Positions 1 through 8,485 of a stretch of DNA of 64,000 nt are shown here, in pieces. The stretch's first letter is position 1. Each line of letters starts with the position of its first letter. The notes under the pieces are model-generated. The model was given only the letters and a program-made list of their open reading frames with translations, was not told the DNA's origin and made no database searches. The position numbers were made by a program, and so were the translations under genes. Source of the stretch: Thermus islandicus DSM 21543 (GTDB lineage: Bacteria; Deinococcota; Deinococci; Deinococcales; Thermaceae); contig NZ_ATXJ01000009.1 in assembly GCF_000421625.1 (NCBI RefSeq), forward strand, positions 1-64,000, given 5' to 3'.

Positions 1-289
1 GGCGGGGTTGGCATGAGGCGGCGGTCCTCCCACCCCTGCCGGGGGCTCCTTATCCCCGCCTTCAAGACCAAAATGGGCCTCTTCGGGTCAAAAGGGATGC
101 GAGGGGTTGATGGCCTGCCCTTTAGGTTTTCACGCAGCTTTCACACAAACTGGTCTTTCACACAGTTTTCACACGCGCCGGTAAGGTGGATCTTGAGGGA
201 AGCGGTGAACCCTCGAGCCCAAGACGGGCGCCAGGGGCCGAGGGGGAGCGAGTGGCGCGACCGGCCCTCTGCACAAGGAGGTGCAGAGC
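1..289. other. Left-edge intergenic region
   Basis: No gene is supported here. The open frame from 13 to 435 on the plus strand runs into the real first gene in another frame and has no recognisable protein. The stretch holds the TTCAC repeat cluster at 129-173, a possible -10 box (TAAGGT, 182-187) and the ribosome binding site of the first gene (AAGGAGG, 275-281). Confidence 0.5.
129..187 (+). promoter_or_regulatory. TTCAC(A/G) tandem direct repeats with putative -10
   Basis: TTCACG occurs at 129-134 and TTCACA at 140-145, 157-162 and 168-173. The two members of each pair are exactly 11 bp apart, one helical turn, and the pairs are 28 bp apart. A TAAGGT box lies at 182-187, about 8 bp after the last repeat. 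The 11-bp period is that of sites bound by OmpR/PhoB/PhoP-type response regulators, which often replace the -35 element. The pattern is seen directly; the regulator is inferred. Confidence 0.5.
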
Positions 290-901
290 ATGAGGAAGCT
301 TATCGGCCTTGGGATCCTATCGGTCCTGCTCTCGGGCCTCGCCCTGGCCCAGACCAACACGGACAGCCACACGGTCACGGTGAAGGTCCCTTCCGTCCTC
401 CAGCTCAGCCTGGACGCCACGGACTACCTGTTTGACTTCACCGACGCCACCCTCCAGGGCACGGAGACCACCACCGTGGGCGGTACCCCCTACACCAAAG
501 CCTCCAGGGCGGCCTACCTCAACTTCCTGGAGGCAGGCCCCACCCAGGACTTCGCCCCCTCGTCCGTTGCGGGGACGAACGCGGAGTACGGTACCGTCAC
601 CGTCAAGACCAATCGGGCCCAGTGGACGGTGAAGGTGGACAGCATCGGGGGCACCCTCAGCCTGGGCAACAACCGGGTGAAGGTCTTCGCCGAGAAGCTC
701 TCCGGGAAAGGGACTTCGTTAACTCTGTCGCCCACCCCAATCGCTCAGGGTCTCCCCCTCTTCGGTGCCACCCTCGGGGGAGGCCAGGGCAAGTCGGTGT
801 ACAAGCTCTACTATCTCTTCACCATGGACATCAACGACGACATCCCCCTCAGTGGCCTGAACGAAAGCATCACCCTCAACCTCCTCCTCACCTCGCCCTG
901 A
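290..901 (+). CDS. Secreted subunit A of chaperone-usher-like operon
   Basis: A 203-aa secreted protein with a Sec signal peptide (about residues 1-20, ending ALA-Q) and no cysteines. ATG 290 is preferred over GTG 281 because AAGGAGG at 275-281 sits 8 bp before it. After the signal peptide residues 26-41 form an alternating hydrophobic strand (TVTVKV..LQLSL), like the N-terminal donor strand of fimbrial subunits. The motif DATDYLFDF (42-50), a TVGG..Y stretch and a C-terminal strand SITLNLLL recur in subunit B, so the two are paralogues. Next comes a PapD-like chaperone and, two genes on, an usher-like protein. Inference: a polymerising surface-fibre subunit. It could also be a non-fimbrial coat protein; no family was recognised with certainty. 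Confidence 0.7.
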   Translation: MRKLIGLGILSVLLSGLALAQTNTDSHTVTVKVPSVLQLSLDATDYLFDFTDATLQGTETTTVGGTPYTKASRAAYLNFLEAGPTQDFAPSSVAGTNAEYGTVTVKTNRAQWTVKVDSIGGTLSLGNNRVKVFAEKLSGKGTSLTLSPTPIAQGLPLFGATLGGGQGKSVYKLYYLFTMDINDDIPLSGLNESITLNLLLTSP

Positions 902-956
902 GGAGGGGGAGCCGGGGAGGGGGCGAAGGCCCCTTCCCCTTTCTTTAGACGGGACC

Positions 957-1706
957 ATGAAACGCCTCGCCCTTGGCCTAAACGCCCTCTTCTTGGCCCT
1001 CCTCCCCCTCGCCCTGGCCCAGGCCGACCTCACCCTCTCCCCGGCGAGGCTGGAGTTCGCCCTTCCCTTTGGGGGAAGCGCCGAAGAGCGGGTGGTCCTC
1101 AAGAACGGCCTCCCCCGGGAGGAGGCCCTCCAGGTCCGCCTCCTTCCCTTCGCCTTGGATCCCAGGGGGAACGTGGTGGAAAGCCCCAAGCGGAACCTCT
1201 GCCCCCACCTCGAGGTGGCCCCCACCGCCCTCGTCCTCCCGCCCGGGGGGAGCGCCGAGGTCCGGGTCCGGGTGAAGGCCCCCCAAGGAGAGGGCACCCT
1301 CGCCTGCCTGGTGGTGTTCTCCGCGAGCCCAAGGCCCCTGGAGAGGGGAGGGGTGCGGCTTTCCGTCCGCCCCGAACTCGGCCTCGCCGTCTACCTGACC
1401 CTCCGGGGCACGGAGCGCCCGGCCTTCCGGGCGAAGGTGGGGGGAGCGGGGGAGAGCCTTCCCCTCCTCCTGGAGAACCCGGGGAACGTCCTAGAGAGGG
1501 TCTCGGGGGAAGCCCGGGTCTTTGACGGGGAGGGCAGGGAGGTGGCGAGGCTTCCCCTGGAGGCGGTCCCCGTCTTCCCGGGCGGATACCGGGAGCTTTT
1601 CCTGAGGCCCGACCCTCCCCTCCCTAGGGGGCGCTACCGGGTGGCCCTGATCCTGGAGGGCGCCTACGGGCGGTACGCGGCGGAGGGAACGTGGGACGTG
1701 CCCTAG
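957..1706 (+). CDS. PapD-like periplasmic chaperone
   Basis: A 249-aa secreted protein (signal peptide about 1-22) that reads as two immunoglobulin-like domains. Residues 24-120 have the layout of fimbrial chaperone domain 1: LTLSPARLEF, then GGSAEERVVLKNG, then LEVAPTALVLPPGGSAEVRVRVKAP, followed by a strand near 115-125. Cys82 and Cys117 could form a disulfide. The second half (about 140-249) is a smaller beta domain. Length is near that of archaic (CsuC-type) chaperones. Such proteins hold secreted subunits in the periplasm and deliver them to an outer-membrane usher. It lies between the two subunit genes; its 3' end overlaps subunit B by 16 bp. The fold assignment is by pattern only. Confidence 0.65.
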   Translation: MKRLALGLNALFLALLPLALAQADLTLSPARLEFALPFGGSAEERVVLKNGLPREEALQVRLLPFALDPRGNVVESPKRNLCPHLEVAPTALVLPPGGSAEVRVRVKAPQGEGTLACLVVFSASPRPLERGGVRLSVRPELGLAVYLTLRGTERPAFRAKVGGAGESLPLLLENPGNVLERVSGEARVFDGEGREVARLPLEAVPVFPGGYRELFLRPDPPLPRGRYRVALILEGAYGRYAAEGTWDVP

Positions 1707-2287
1707 CCCTCCTCCTTCTCCTCGGGTTCTCCCGGGCCTGGGCCCAGACCGCCTCCTGCGACGCCACCGACCTCCTCTTTGACTTCTCCGCTTCCGGCCC
1801 CCTCCAGACCCTCACCGTGGGGGGGCAGAGCTACTACGTGGCGAACCTCGCCTCCTACCTCCTCCTTTTGGGGGGCGCCTCCTCCATGCGCTTCCTGCCC
1901 ACGCAGGTGGTGGGCGGGTCAGGGGAGCGGGTGGCCTGCACCCTCACCACCCCGAAGGGAGGCGGCGGGGGGGGAGTGCTCTGCGGGGCGGGCAACACCC
2001 GGTGCTTCCGGGTAACCGGCATGACCGGAAGCCTCCCCGTGCCCGGGGACTGGCAAGGACGCCTCTACGTGCTCGTCCAGGTGGTCTCAGGGAACGCCAC
2101 CAGCCACGTCCCTACCCCCACCCTCCTCTCCGCCGTGCCCGACAACATGGGCCTCGCCAGCGTGGCCCGCAACACCACGGCGATCCTCTGGGTCTACTAC
2201 TTCTTGGAGCTTTCCCCAACCGACGCCTTCCCTTCCCTTCCCGCCCAGGGGGTCCTCACCCTGACCTATAGCCTGCAGAAGAACTGA
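1691..2287 (+). CDS. Secreted subunit B, possible tip subunit
   Basis: A 198-aa secreted protein starting at GTG 1691 inside the chaperone gene, with GGAGGG just upstream. Signal peptide about 1-18 (LLLLLGFSRAWA-Q). DATDLLFDF at 24-32, LTVGGQSYY and the C-terminal strand GVLTLTYSL match subunit A. Unlike A it has no extra strand between the signal peptide and the DATD motif, and it has four cysteines (23, 83, 98, 105), enough for two disulfides. In chaperone-usher fibres the tip subunit is the one lacking an N-terminal donor strand, so B could cap or tip a fibre of A. That role is inference. A Gly-rich run lies at about 91-96. Confidence 0.65.
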   Translation: MGRALALLLLLGFSRAWAQTASCDATDLLFDFSASGPLQTLTVGGQSYYVANLASYLLLLGGASSMRFLPTQVVGGSGERVACTLTTPKGGGGGGVLCGAGNTRCFRVTGMTGSLPVPGDWQGRLYVLVQVVSGNATSHVPTPTLLSAVPDNMGLASVARNTTAILWVYYFLELSPTDAFPSLPAQGVLTLTYSLQKN

Positions 2288-2302
2288 CCCTTGGGGACTG
2301 CC

Positions 2303-4747
2303 TTGAGGCTCCTTTCCGTCCTACCCCTCCTCGCCCTGGCCCTGGGGGCGAGGCCCGGCGAGGTGGTGGTCCTCCCCTTCCCGGGCCTCCCCCCGGGGCC
2401 TTTGGAGGTGGCCTCCGACCTCCCCCTCCTCCTCGCCCCCCAAGCCTCGGACGGGGGCGTGGTCCTGGTGGCGGTGGAGGTGCCCCCTCGCTTCCCCCCT
2501 GGGAGCTACCGGGTGTGCCTCCGGGTCGCTTCGGAGAAGACTTTCTGCAAAGAGGTGACCGTAGAGGCCGTAGCCAGGCTTAGGGCCCAGGTGCCCGGGG
2601 AGGTGGCGGGAAGGAGCCTGCGCCTCGCCCTAAAGAACGAGGGAAACCTGTCCCTAAGGGTACAGCTCGCTCCCGCCGAGGGGAGCGAGGTGGCCTTCTC
2701 TCCCCTCGCCCTCTCCCTTTCCCCCGGGGAGGAGAGGCAAGCGGAGATTCCCCTATCGGGCTTCGGCCTCCTCCGCCTGGGCCTCCTCTGGGAGGGAAGG
2801 AAGGAGGTCTTCTACCTGGTCCGGGTGCGCCCCGAGGGAGGGAGGCCCCTTCCCTACACCCTTTCGGGCCTTCTGGAGGGGGAGTACGCTTCCGGGGCAC
2901 CCCCCTCCCTCCGGCTCGCCTTGGAGGGAGGCCTCTCCCGGGAGGTACGCCTCGCCCTCGCCCTGGAGGGACCCCATCCCTCCGTCAGGGTGGGGGTGGG
3001 CACAGGAAACCTTTCCTTTGGGTTTAGGGCGACGGGAGGACGGGGAATAGAGGAGGCCCGGCTTGGCCTTCGGGAAGGCCCCTGGGAGGGGACCCTGGGC
3101 TACCCGCCCGCCTTGGAGGTGGCGTACTCGGGAGAGGCCCTCTACCGCTTCCGCCTCTCCCTCGAGGCCTTGAGCGTGGGCTTGGCCGACGGCACCTGGG
3201 CCTTCTCCGGCACCCTCCCCTTGGCCAAACCTGAGGGGGTTTCCCTGCGGCTGGAGCGCTACGGCGACTCCCGCCTTTACGCCCGGTGGGAAGGCGGGGC
3301 CTACCTGGGGTTCGCCACAAAGGGGTGGGAAGGGGAAGGGGGGTTCTCCCCTTCGGGCCCCACCTTCCGCCTGGGGTACGCGGGATCGGAGGGGGGCTTC
3401 ACCTACGCCCTCCGGGTGGGCTACGGAGGAGGGCCCACCCTGGGCCTCCAGGCGGGGTACACGCGCCCTCCCTTTTCCCTCAGGGGTCGGCTGGAGTTCG
3501 GCTCCGCCGTTGCCTTTGGCCTGGGGGTGGGCTACCTCGAGGCCCCCCTGGCCCTGGGCCTGGACCTCTCCTCCTCGGGGCTTTTGGGCTTCCTGGAGTG
3601 GCGGGAGGCCCCCTACGCCTTGAGGCTCGAGGGAAGAGGGGACGGGAGGGGGCTCTGGTTCGGGCTCTTTGGGAGCTACGCCTTCCGCTTACCCGTGCCC
3701 GAGGAGGTCACCCTCGCCCTCGGGGGGTACGAGGAGGTGCCCTTGGAAGGCCGGGTGGAGCTCTTGGGGAAGCCCGTGAGGGGGGCGAGGGTGGAGGGGG
3801 GCCTCGCCCCTGTGGAAACGGACGAAAACGGGCGGTTTCGCCTCTACGCGCCGAGGGCTGGGGCCCGCCTCAAGGCCCTTCCCCCCGAGGGGCTTCTCGC
3901 CTTTCCCACCGAGGTCTCTTGGAAACCGGGCGACCCCCCTCCCGTCCTCGCCCTAAGGCCCGCCTCCGTCCTTCGCCTCCGGTGCGAGGGCGGGGGGCGG
4001 GGAGCCCACCTGGTGGGGGAGGTGGGGGCCTTCGTGCCCTGTGGCGGCGAGGCCTTCCTCTTCCCGGGGACCTACCGCCTCCTTCCTGAGGCGCTCCCGG
4101 GCTTCCGTGCAGAGGAACGGGAGGTAGTCTTGAGACCCCTCGCCGAGGAGGAGGTCCCCCTCGCCTTCGCCCCCCTCCCCGTTGAGGCCCTCCCCGAGGC
4201 GCGGCCCCTGAGGGTGGAGTGGCCCCTCGAGGTGGCCCCAGGGGAGGTGGCCCAGGTGCGGGTGCGCCTGGAGGGGGGTTCTCCTGGGGGAGTCTTCCTC
4301 TCCCTGCCCGTCCTGGGGGAAAGGCGGGAGGGAGACGACCTCGTCCTCCTCTTCCAGGTGCCCTGGGAGGCCCGGGAAAGGCTGGAGGTGGTCCTAAGGG
4401 CAAAAGGAGGGGAGAGCCGGGTCCTCCTCCCTCTGAACCCGGGAAAGGAACTCCTCTCGGTGCGGCTGGACCCCCCTCGAGCCTCCCTGGGGGAGAGGGT
4501 GCGGGTGCGGGTGGAGACCCTGTTCCCCGCGGAGGAGGTCCACCTCGTCTTGCCCACCGGGGCCCTTCCCCTTAGGCGTGAAGGGGAAGGCCCCCCGTGG
4601 GTCTTTGTGGGGACCTTCCGGGTGGAGGAGGCCCTTTTCAGGGAGGCAGAGCGCTTTACCGGATCCCTTGCGGCGCTTTCCCTTCAGGTAAAAGCCCGGC
4701 AGGGGGAGGTGGAGCGGGGGAAGGAGGTGCGGCTTCTTTTGCGCTAG
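2303..4747 (+). CDS. Usher-like outer-membrane beta-barrel protein
   Basis: An 814-aa exported protein. TTG 2303 after GGGGAC is my preferred start; in-frame TTG 2291 is an alternative. After the signal peptide comes a beta-sandwich region to about residue 170, with a Cys pair (YRVCLR...TFCKEV). From about 180 to 465 the sequence is a run of short alternating strands rich in Gly, Tyr, Leu and Arg (GLSREVRLALALEG, GGFTYALRVGYGGG), typical of an outer-membrane barrel. A carboxypeptidase-regulatory-like segment follows (PVETDENGRFRLY, about 500-512), similar to the usher C-terminal domain, then further beta domains to the end. Overall length is close to archaic ushers such as CsuD. The barrel looks shorter than the classical 24 strands and I cannot locate a plug domain, so it may be a divergent usher or a different secretin-like pore. 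Confidence 0.55.
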   Translation: MRLLSVLPLLALALGARPGEVVVLPFPGLPPGPLEVASDLPLLLAPQASDGGVVLVAVEVPPRFPPGSYRVCLRVASEKTFCKEVTVEAVARLRAQVPGEVAGRSLRLALKNEGNLSLRVQLAPAEGSEVAFSPLALSLSPGEERQAEIPLSGFGLLRLGLLWEGRKEVFYLVRVRPEGGRPLPYTLSGLLEGEYASGAPPSLRLALEGGLSREVRLALALEGPHPSVRVGVGTGNLSFGFRATGGRGIEEARLGLREGPWEGTLGYPPALEVAYSGEALYRFRLSLEALSVGLADGTWAFSGTLPLAKPEGVSLRLERYGDSRLYARWEGGAYLGFATKGWEGEGGFSPSGPTFRLGYAGSEGGFTYALRVGYGGGPTLGLQAGYTRPPFSLRGRLEFGSAVAFGLGVGYLEAPLALGLDLSSSGLLGFLEWREAPYALRLEGRGDGRGLWFGLFGSYAFRLPVPEEVTLALGGYEEVPLEGRVELLGKPVRGARVEGGLAPVETDENGRFRLYAPRAGARLKALPPEGLLAFPTEVSWKPGDPPPVLALRPASVLRLRCEGGGRGAHLVGEVGAFVPCGGEAFLFPGTYRLLPEALPGFRAEEREVVLRPLAEEEVPLAFAPLPVEALPEARPLRVEWPLEVAPGEVAQVRVRLEGGSPGGVFLSLPVLGERREGDDLVLLFQVPWEARERLEVVLRAKGGESRVLLPLNPGKELLSVRLDPPRASLGERVRVRVETLFPAEEVHLVLPTGALPLRREGEGPPWVFVGTFRVEEALFREAERFTGSLAALSLQVKARQGEVERGKEVRLLLR

Positions 4748-4946
4748 GCCCCTCCTTCTGGTCCGCGCCCTGGGGGGCTGCGGCCCCACCCCAGTCGCCT
4801 CCGCCCCCTCTATCGGGAAAGCAAAGGCCCTGGGGAGCGCCCCCGCTGGCAGGAGCCGGCCACTCCCTGCCTGGGGTGGCCCCGATTCCTGGAAGCTATG
4901 TGGGGGCACTTAGTGTGCGGGGCGAGGCTAGGGTAGACTGGGAGGC
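4748..4946. promoter_or_regulatory. Intergenic region with possible leaderless promoter
   Basis: A 199-bp gap between the usher-like gene and the ABC exporter. A TAGACT box at 4934-4939 is followed by 7 bp and then ATG 4947, which is leaderless geometry. The -35 region is poor (TTAGTG at 4910-4915 at best). GGGAGG lies only 1-2 bp before the ATG, too close to act as a normal ribosome binding site. No other structure was noted. Confidence 0.35.
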
Positions 4947-6683
4947 ATGACCGAGCGGTCAGCCCTCCGCCGCCTCCTGCCCTACCTGGCCCCCTACCGG
5001 GGGCCGTACCTCCTCGGGGTGGGGGCAGGCCTCCTTTCCATCGGTTTTTTCGTCCTGGGGCCCTACTTTCTCCGCCTGGCCGTGGACGCCCTCGGCCGCG
5101 GCGGGCCCTACGGGCACTACGCCCTCGGCCTTCTCCTCGCGGCCGGGGCCTCTGGCCTCCTCTCCTACCTCATGCGCCGCCTCTCCGTGGTGGCGAGCCG
5201 CCAGGTGGAGTACGACCTGAGGCGGGACCTCTTCCACCACCTCCTCCGCCTGGACCGGGGCTTCTACCAGGGGACGCGGGTGGGGGACTTGATGAACCGC
5301 CTGAACACCGACCTTTCTGCGGTGCGGGAGATGGTGGGCCCGGGGGTCATGATGGGCAGCCGCCTCTCCTTTTTGGTCCTCTTGGCCTTCGGCTCCATGT
5401 ATGCGGTGAACGCCCGCCTGGCCTTCTACCTTACCCTGATCCTGCCCGCCATCGGCCTCTTCATGTTCTACCTCCTGAGGCTCGTGGACCGCCGCTACCG
5501 GGAGGCCCAGGAGGCCTTTGACCGGATCAGCACCCTGGCTCAGGAGGCCTTCAGCGGCGTCCGGGTGGTGAAGGGGTACGCCATCGAGGGCCGGATGCTG
5601 TCCCGCTTCCAGGCCCTGAACCGGGAGTATGTGGAAAGGAGCCTGGCCCTGGCCCGGGTGGAGGGGCCCATGCACGCCCTCCTGGGCTTCCTCATGGGCT
5701 TTGCCTTCCTTACGGTGCTCTGGGTGGGGGGGAGGATGGTGGTGCAAGGGGAGCTCTCCTTGGGCCAGCTGGTGCAGTTCAACGCCTACCTGGCCCAGCT
5801 CACCTGGCCCATCCTGGGCCTGGGCTGGGTCCTGGCCATGTACCAGCGGGGCCTCACCAGCCTTAGGCGGCTTCTGGAGCTTCTGGACGAGAAGCCCCGC
5901 ATCCGGGACGAAGACCCCCTGCCCCTCTCCCCGGAGGACCTCTCGGGGGAGGTGCGCTTCCAGGGGGTGGGGCTTCAGGTGGGGGGGCGGTGGCTCCTTA
6001 AGGACATCACCCTCACCGTACCCGAGGGCATGACCCTGGGCATTACCGGGCGCACCGGTGCCGGGAAGAGCCTCCTCGCCGCCCTGGTGCCGAGGCTTTT
6101 GGACCCCACGGAGGGCCAGGTCCTGGTGGGGGGATACGAGGTCCGCCGGATTCCCCTCGCCGCCCTCAGGCGGGCGGTGGGGGTGGCCCCTCAGGAGCCC
6201 TTCCTCTTCAGCGAAACCCTCCTGGACAACCTGGCCTTCGGGCTGGAAAGGCCTGACCGGGAGCGGGTGGAGTGGGCGGCGAAGCTGGCGGGCATCCACG
6301 AGGAGATCCTCTCCTTCCCTGGGGGCTATGGGACCGTGCTGGGGGAGCGGGGCATCACCCTCTCCGGCGGCCAGCGCCAGCGGGTGGCCCTGGCCCGGGC
6401 CCTGGCCAAGAGGCCCAAGGTCCTCATCCTGGATGACGCCCTAAGCGCCGTGGACACCGAGACCGAGGCCCGGATCCTCCAGGGCCTGAAGACGGTCCTC
6501 GGCCGCCAGACCACCTTCCTCATCTCCCACCGCACCGCCACCCTGCGCCACGCCGACTGGATCATCGTCTTGGATGGGGGGAGGATCGTGGAGGAGGGCA
6601 CCCACGAGAGCCTCCTCGAGGCGGGCGGCCTCTACGCCGAGCTGGACCGCATCCAGCGTATGGAGCAAGAGGTGGAGGAATGA
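4947..6683 (+). CDS. tmrB: ABC exporter half-transporter, TmrB-like (degenerate Walker B)
   Basis: A 578-aa half-transporter with six membrane segments (about 1-310) and a nucleotide-binding domain. Walker A is GRTGAGKS (about 365-372) and the signature is the consensus LSGGQ. Walker B reads LILDDALSAVD, so Asp497 stands where the catalytic Glu is expected. The next gene has the complementary set (catalytic Glu, degenerate signature). This asymmetry and the sizes (578 and 600 aa) match TmrB and TmrA of T. thermophilus, a heterodimeric exporter of peptides and other substrates related in function to human TAP. The stop overlaps the next start (ATGA). Assignment is by family knowledge and motif pattern. 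Confidence 0.9.
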   Translation: MTERSALRRLLPYLAPYRGPYLLGVGAGLLSIGFFVLGPYFLRLAVDALGRGGPYGHYALGLLLAAGASGLLSYLMRRLSVVASRQVEYDLRRDLFHHLLRLDRGFYQGTRVGDLMNRLNTDLSAVREMVGPGVMMGSRLSFLVLLAFGSMYAVNARLAFYLTLILPAIGLFMFYLLRLVDRRYREAQEAFDRISTLAQEAFSGVRVVKGYAIEGRMLSRFQALNREYVERSLALARVEGPMHALLGFLMGFAFLTVLWVGGRMVVQGELSLGQLVQFNAYLAQLTWPILGLGWVLAMYQRGLTSLRRLLELLDEKPRIRDEDPLPLSPEDLSGEVRFQGVGLQVGGRWLLKDITLTVPEGMTLGITGRTGAGKSLLAALVPRLLDPTEGQVLVGGYEVRRIPLAALRRAVGVAPQEPFLFSETLLDNLAFGLERPDRERVEWAAKLAGIHEEILSFPGGYGTVLGERGITLSGGQRQRVALARALAKRPKVLILDDALSAVDTETEARILQGLKTVLGRQTTFLISHRTATLRHADWIIVLDGGRIVEEGTHESLLEAGGLYAELDRIQRMEQEVEE

Positions 6684-8482
6684 TCCAGGAGGACGCCTAC
6701 AGCAAGGCGTTTGACCGGGTTCTTTTCGCCCGAATTCTGGAGTACGTCAGGCCCTACCGCCTCCAGGTGGGGCTCGCCCTCTTCTTTCTCCTCCTCGCCA
6801 CCCTCACCGCCGCCGCCACCCCCCTCTTCTTCAAGTGGGCCATTGACGGGGCCCTGGTGCCCAAGGAGGCCAAGCCCCTTTCCGAGCGCTTCGCCCTCCT
6901 TTTGGGGTTGAGCCTGGGCTTCCTCCTGGTGCGGGGGGTGAACTTCGCCGCCACCTACGCCGAGACCTACCTCATCCAGTGGGTGGGACAACGGGTCCTC
7001 TTTGACCTGAGGAGCGCCCTCTTCGCCAAGTTCATGCGCCTCCACCCGGGCTTTTACGACCGGAATCCCGTGGGCCGCCTCATGACCCGGATCACCTCCG
7101 ACGTGGACGCCATCAACCAGTTCATCACCGGGGGGCTCGTGGGGGTCATCGCCGACCTCTTTACCCTCGTGGGCCTCCTCGCCTTCATGCTCTTCCTTAG
7201 CCCCAAGCTCACCCTGGTGGTCCTCCTGGTGGTCCCCATCCTCCTTTGGGTCACGGCCTGGGTGCGGAACGGTATGCGGGCCGCCTACCGGGAGATGCGC
7301 CTGAGGCTTGCCCGCCTTAACGCCGCCCTTCAGGAAAACCTCTCCGGGGTGGAGACCATCCAGCTCTTTGTGAAGGAGAAGGAGCGGGAGGAGCGGTTTG
7401 ACCGCCTGAGCCAAGACCTCCTCCGGGCCTGGGTGGAGATCATCCGCTGGTTCGCCCTCTTCTTCCCTGTGGTGGGCTTTCTGGGGGACCTGGCGGTGGC
7501 GGGCCTCCTCTTCGTCGGTGGGGGAGAGGTGGTGCGGGGAGCCGCTTCCTTGGGCCTCCTGGTGGCCTTTGTGGACTACACCCGCCAGCTCTTCCAGCCT
7601 CTCCAGGACCTTTCGGACAAGTTCAACCTCTTCCAGGGGGCCATGGCCAGCGCCGAGCGCATCTTCGGCATCCTGGACGCGGAGGAGGAGCTCAAGGACC
7701 CTCCCCACCCCAAGCCCATCCGGCGCTTCCGGGGGGAGGTGGAGTTTAGGGACGTCTGGCTCGCCTACACCCCCAAGGGGGTGGAGCCCTCGGAGGGGGA
7801 CTTTGTGCTCAAGGGGGTTTCCTTCCACATCCGCCCCGGGGAGAAGGTGGCCCTGGTGGGGGCCACGGGGGCGGGGAAGACCAGCGTGGTGAGCCTCATC
7901 GCCCGCTTCTACGACCCCCAGAGGGGCCAGGTCCTTCTAGACGGGGAGGACGTGCGGCGCTACCGCCAGGAGGAGCTCCGACGCCATATCGGCATCGTCC
8001 TCCAGGACCCCTTCCTCTTCTCCGGCACCGTCTTGGACAACCTCCGCCTCTTTGACCCCTCCATTCCCGAGGAGAGGGTGGTGGAGGTGGCCAGGTTTCT
8101 GGGGGTGCACGAGGCGATCCTGCGCCTACCCCAGGGCTACCACACCCTTCTTGGGGAACGGGGGGCGGGGCTTTCCACGGGGGAGAAGCAGCTTTTGGCC
8201 CTGGTGCGGGCCCTCCTCATGAGCCCTGAACTCCTCCTCATCCTGGACGAGGCCACGGCCAACGTGGACTCGGAGACGGAGGCCCGCCTGCAGGAGGCCC
8301 TCTACCGGGCCATGGAGGGGAGGACGGCCATCCTCATCGCCCACCGCCTCTCCACCATCCGCAGGGTGGACCGCATCCTGGTCTTCCGCAAGGGAAGGCT
8401 GGTGGAGGAGGGCACCCACGAGGCCCTCCTGGAAAAGGGGGGGTACTACGCCACCCTCTACCGCCTGCAGTATGCGGACTAG
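6680..8482 (+). CDS. tmrA: ABC exporter half-transporter, TmrA-like (catalytic Glu)
   Basis: The 600-aa partner of the preceding gene, overlapping it by 4 bp. Six membrane segments lie in the first 310 residues. The nucleotide-binding domain has Walker A GATGAGKT, Walker B LLILDEATANVD with catalytic Glu524, and a degenerate signature LSTGE in place of LSGGQ. In the dimer the one fully active ATP site would therefore combine this protein's Walker motifs and Glu with the LSGGQ of TmrB, as known for TmrAB. folC follows after 3 bp, so the three genes are probably co-transcribed. Confidence 0.9.
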   Translation: MIQEDAYSKAFDRVLFARILEYVRPYRLQVGLALFFLLLATLTAAATPLFFKWAIDGALVPKEAKPLSERFALLLGLSLGFLLVRGVNFAATYAETYLIQWVGQRVLFDLRSALFAKFMRLHPGFYDRNPVGRLMTRITSDVDAINQFITGGLVGVIADLFTLVGLLAFMLFLSPKLTLVVLLVVPILLWVTAWVRNGMRAAYREMRLRLARLNAALQENLSGVETIQLFVKEKEREERFDRLSQDLLRAWVEIIRWFALFFPVVGFLGDLAVAGLLFVGGGEVVRGAASLGLLVAFVDYTRQLFQPLQDLSDKFNLFQGAMASAERIFGILDAEEELKDPPHPKPIRRFRGEVEFRDVWLAYTPKGVEPSEGDFVLKGVSFHIRPGEKVALVGATGAGKTSVVSLIARFYDPQRGQVLLDGEDVRRYRQEELRRHIGIVLQDPFLFSGTVLDNLRLFDPSIPEERVVEVARFLGVHEAILRLPQGYHTLLGERGAGLSTGEKQLLALVRALLMSPELLLILDEATANVDSETEARLQEALYRAMEGRTAILIAHRLSTIRRVDRILVFRKGRLVEEGTHEALLEKGGYYATLYRLQYAD

Positions 8483-8485
8483 GCC

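Noticed and set aside
13-435. 140-codon frame at the left edge
   Set aside because: It crosses the promoter repeats and the true first gene in a different frame and lacks any recognisable sequence.
4597-4950. 117-codon frame bridging the usher-like gene and the exporter
   Set aside because: Mostly overlaps the usher-like gene in another frame; Gly/Pro-rich, no start signal.
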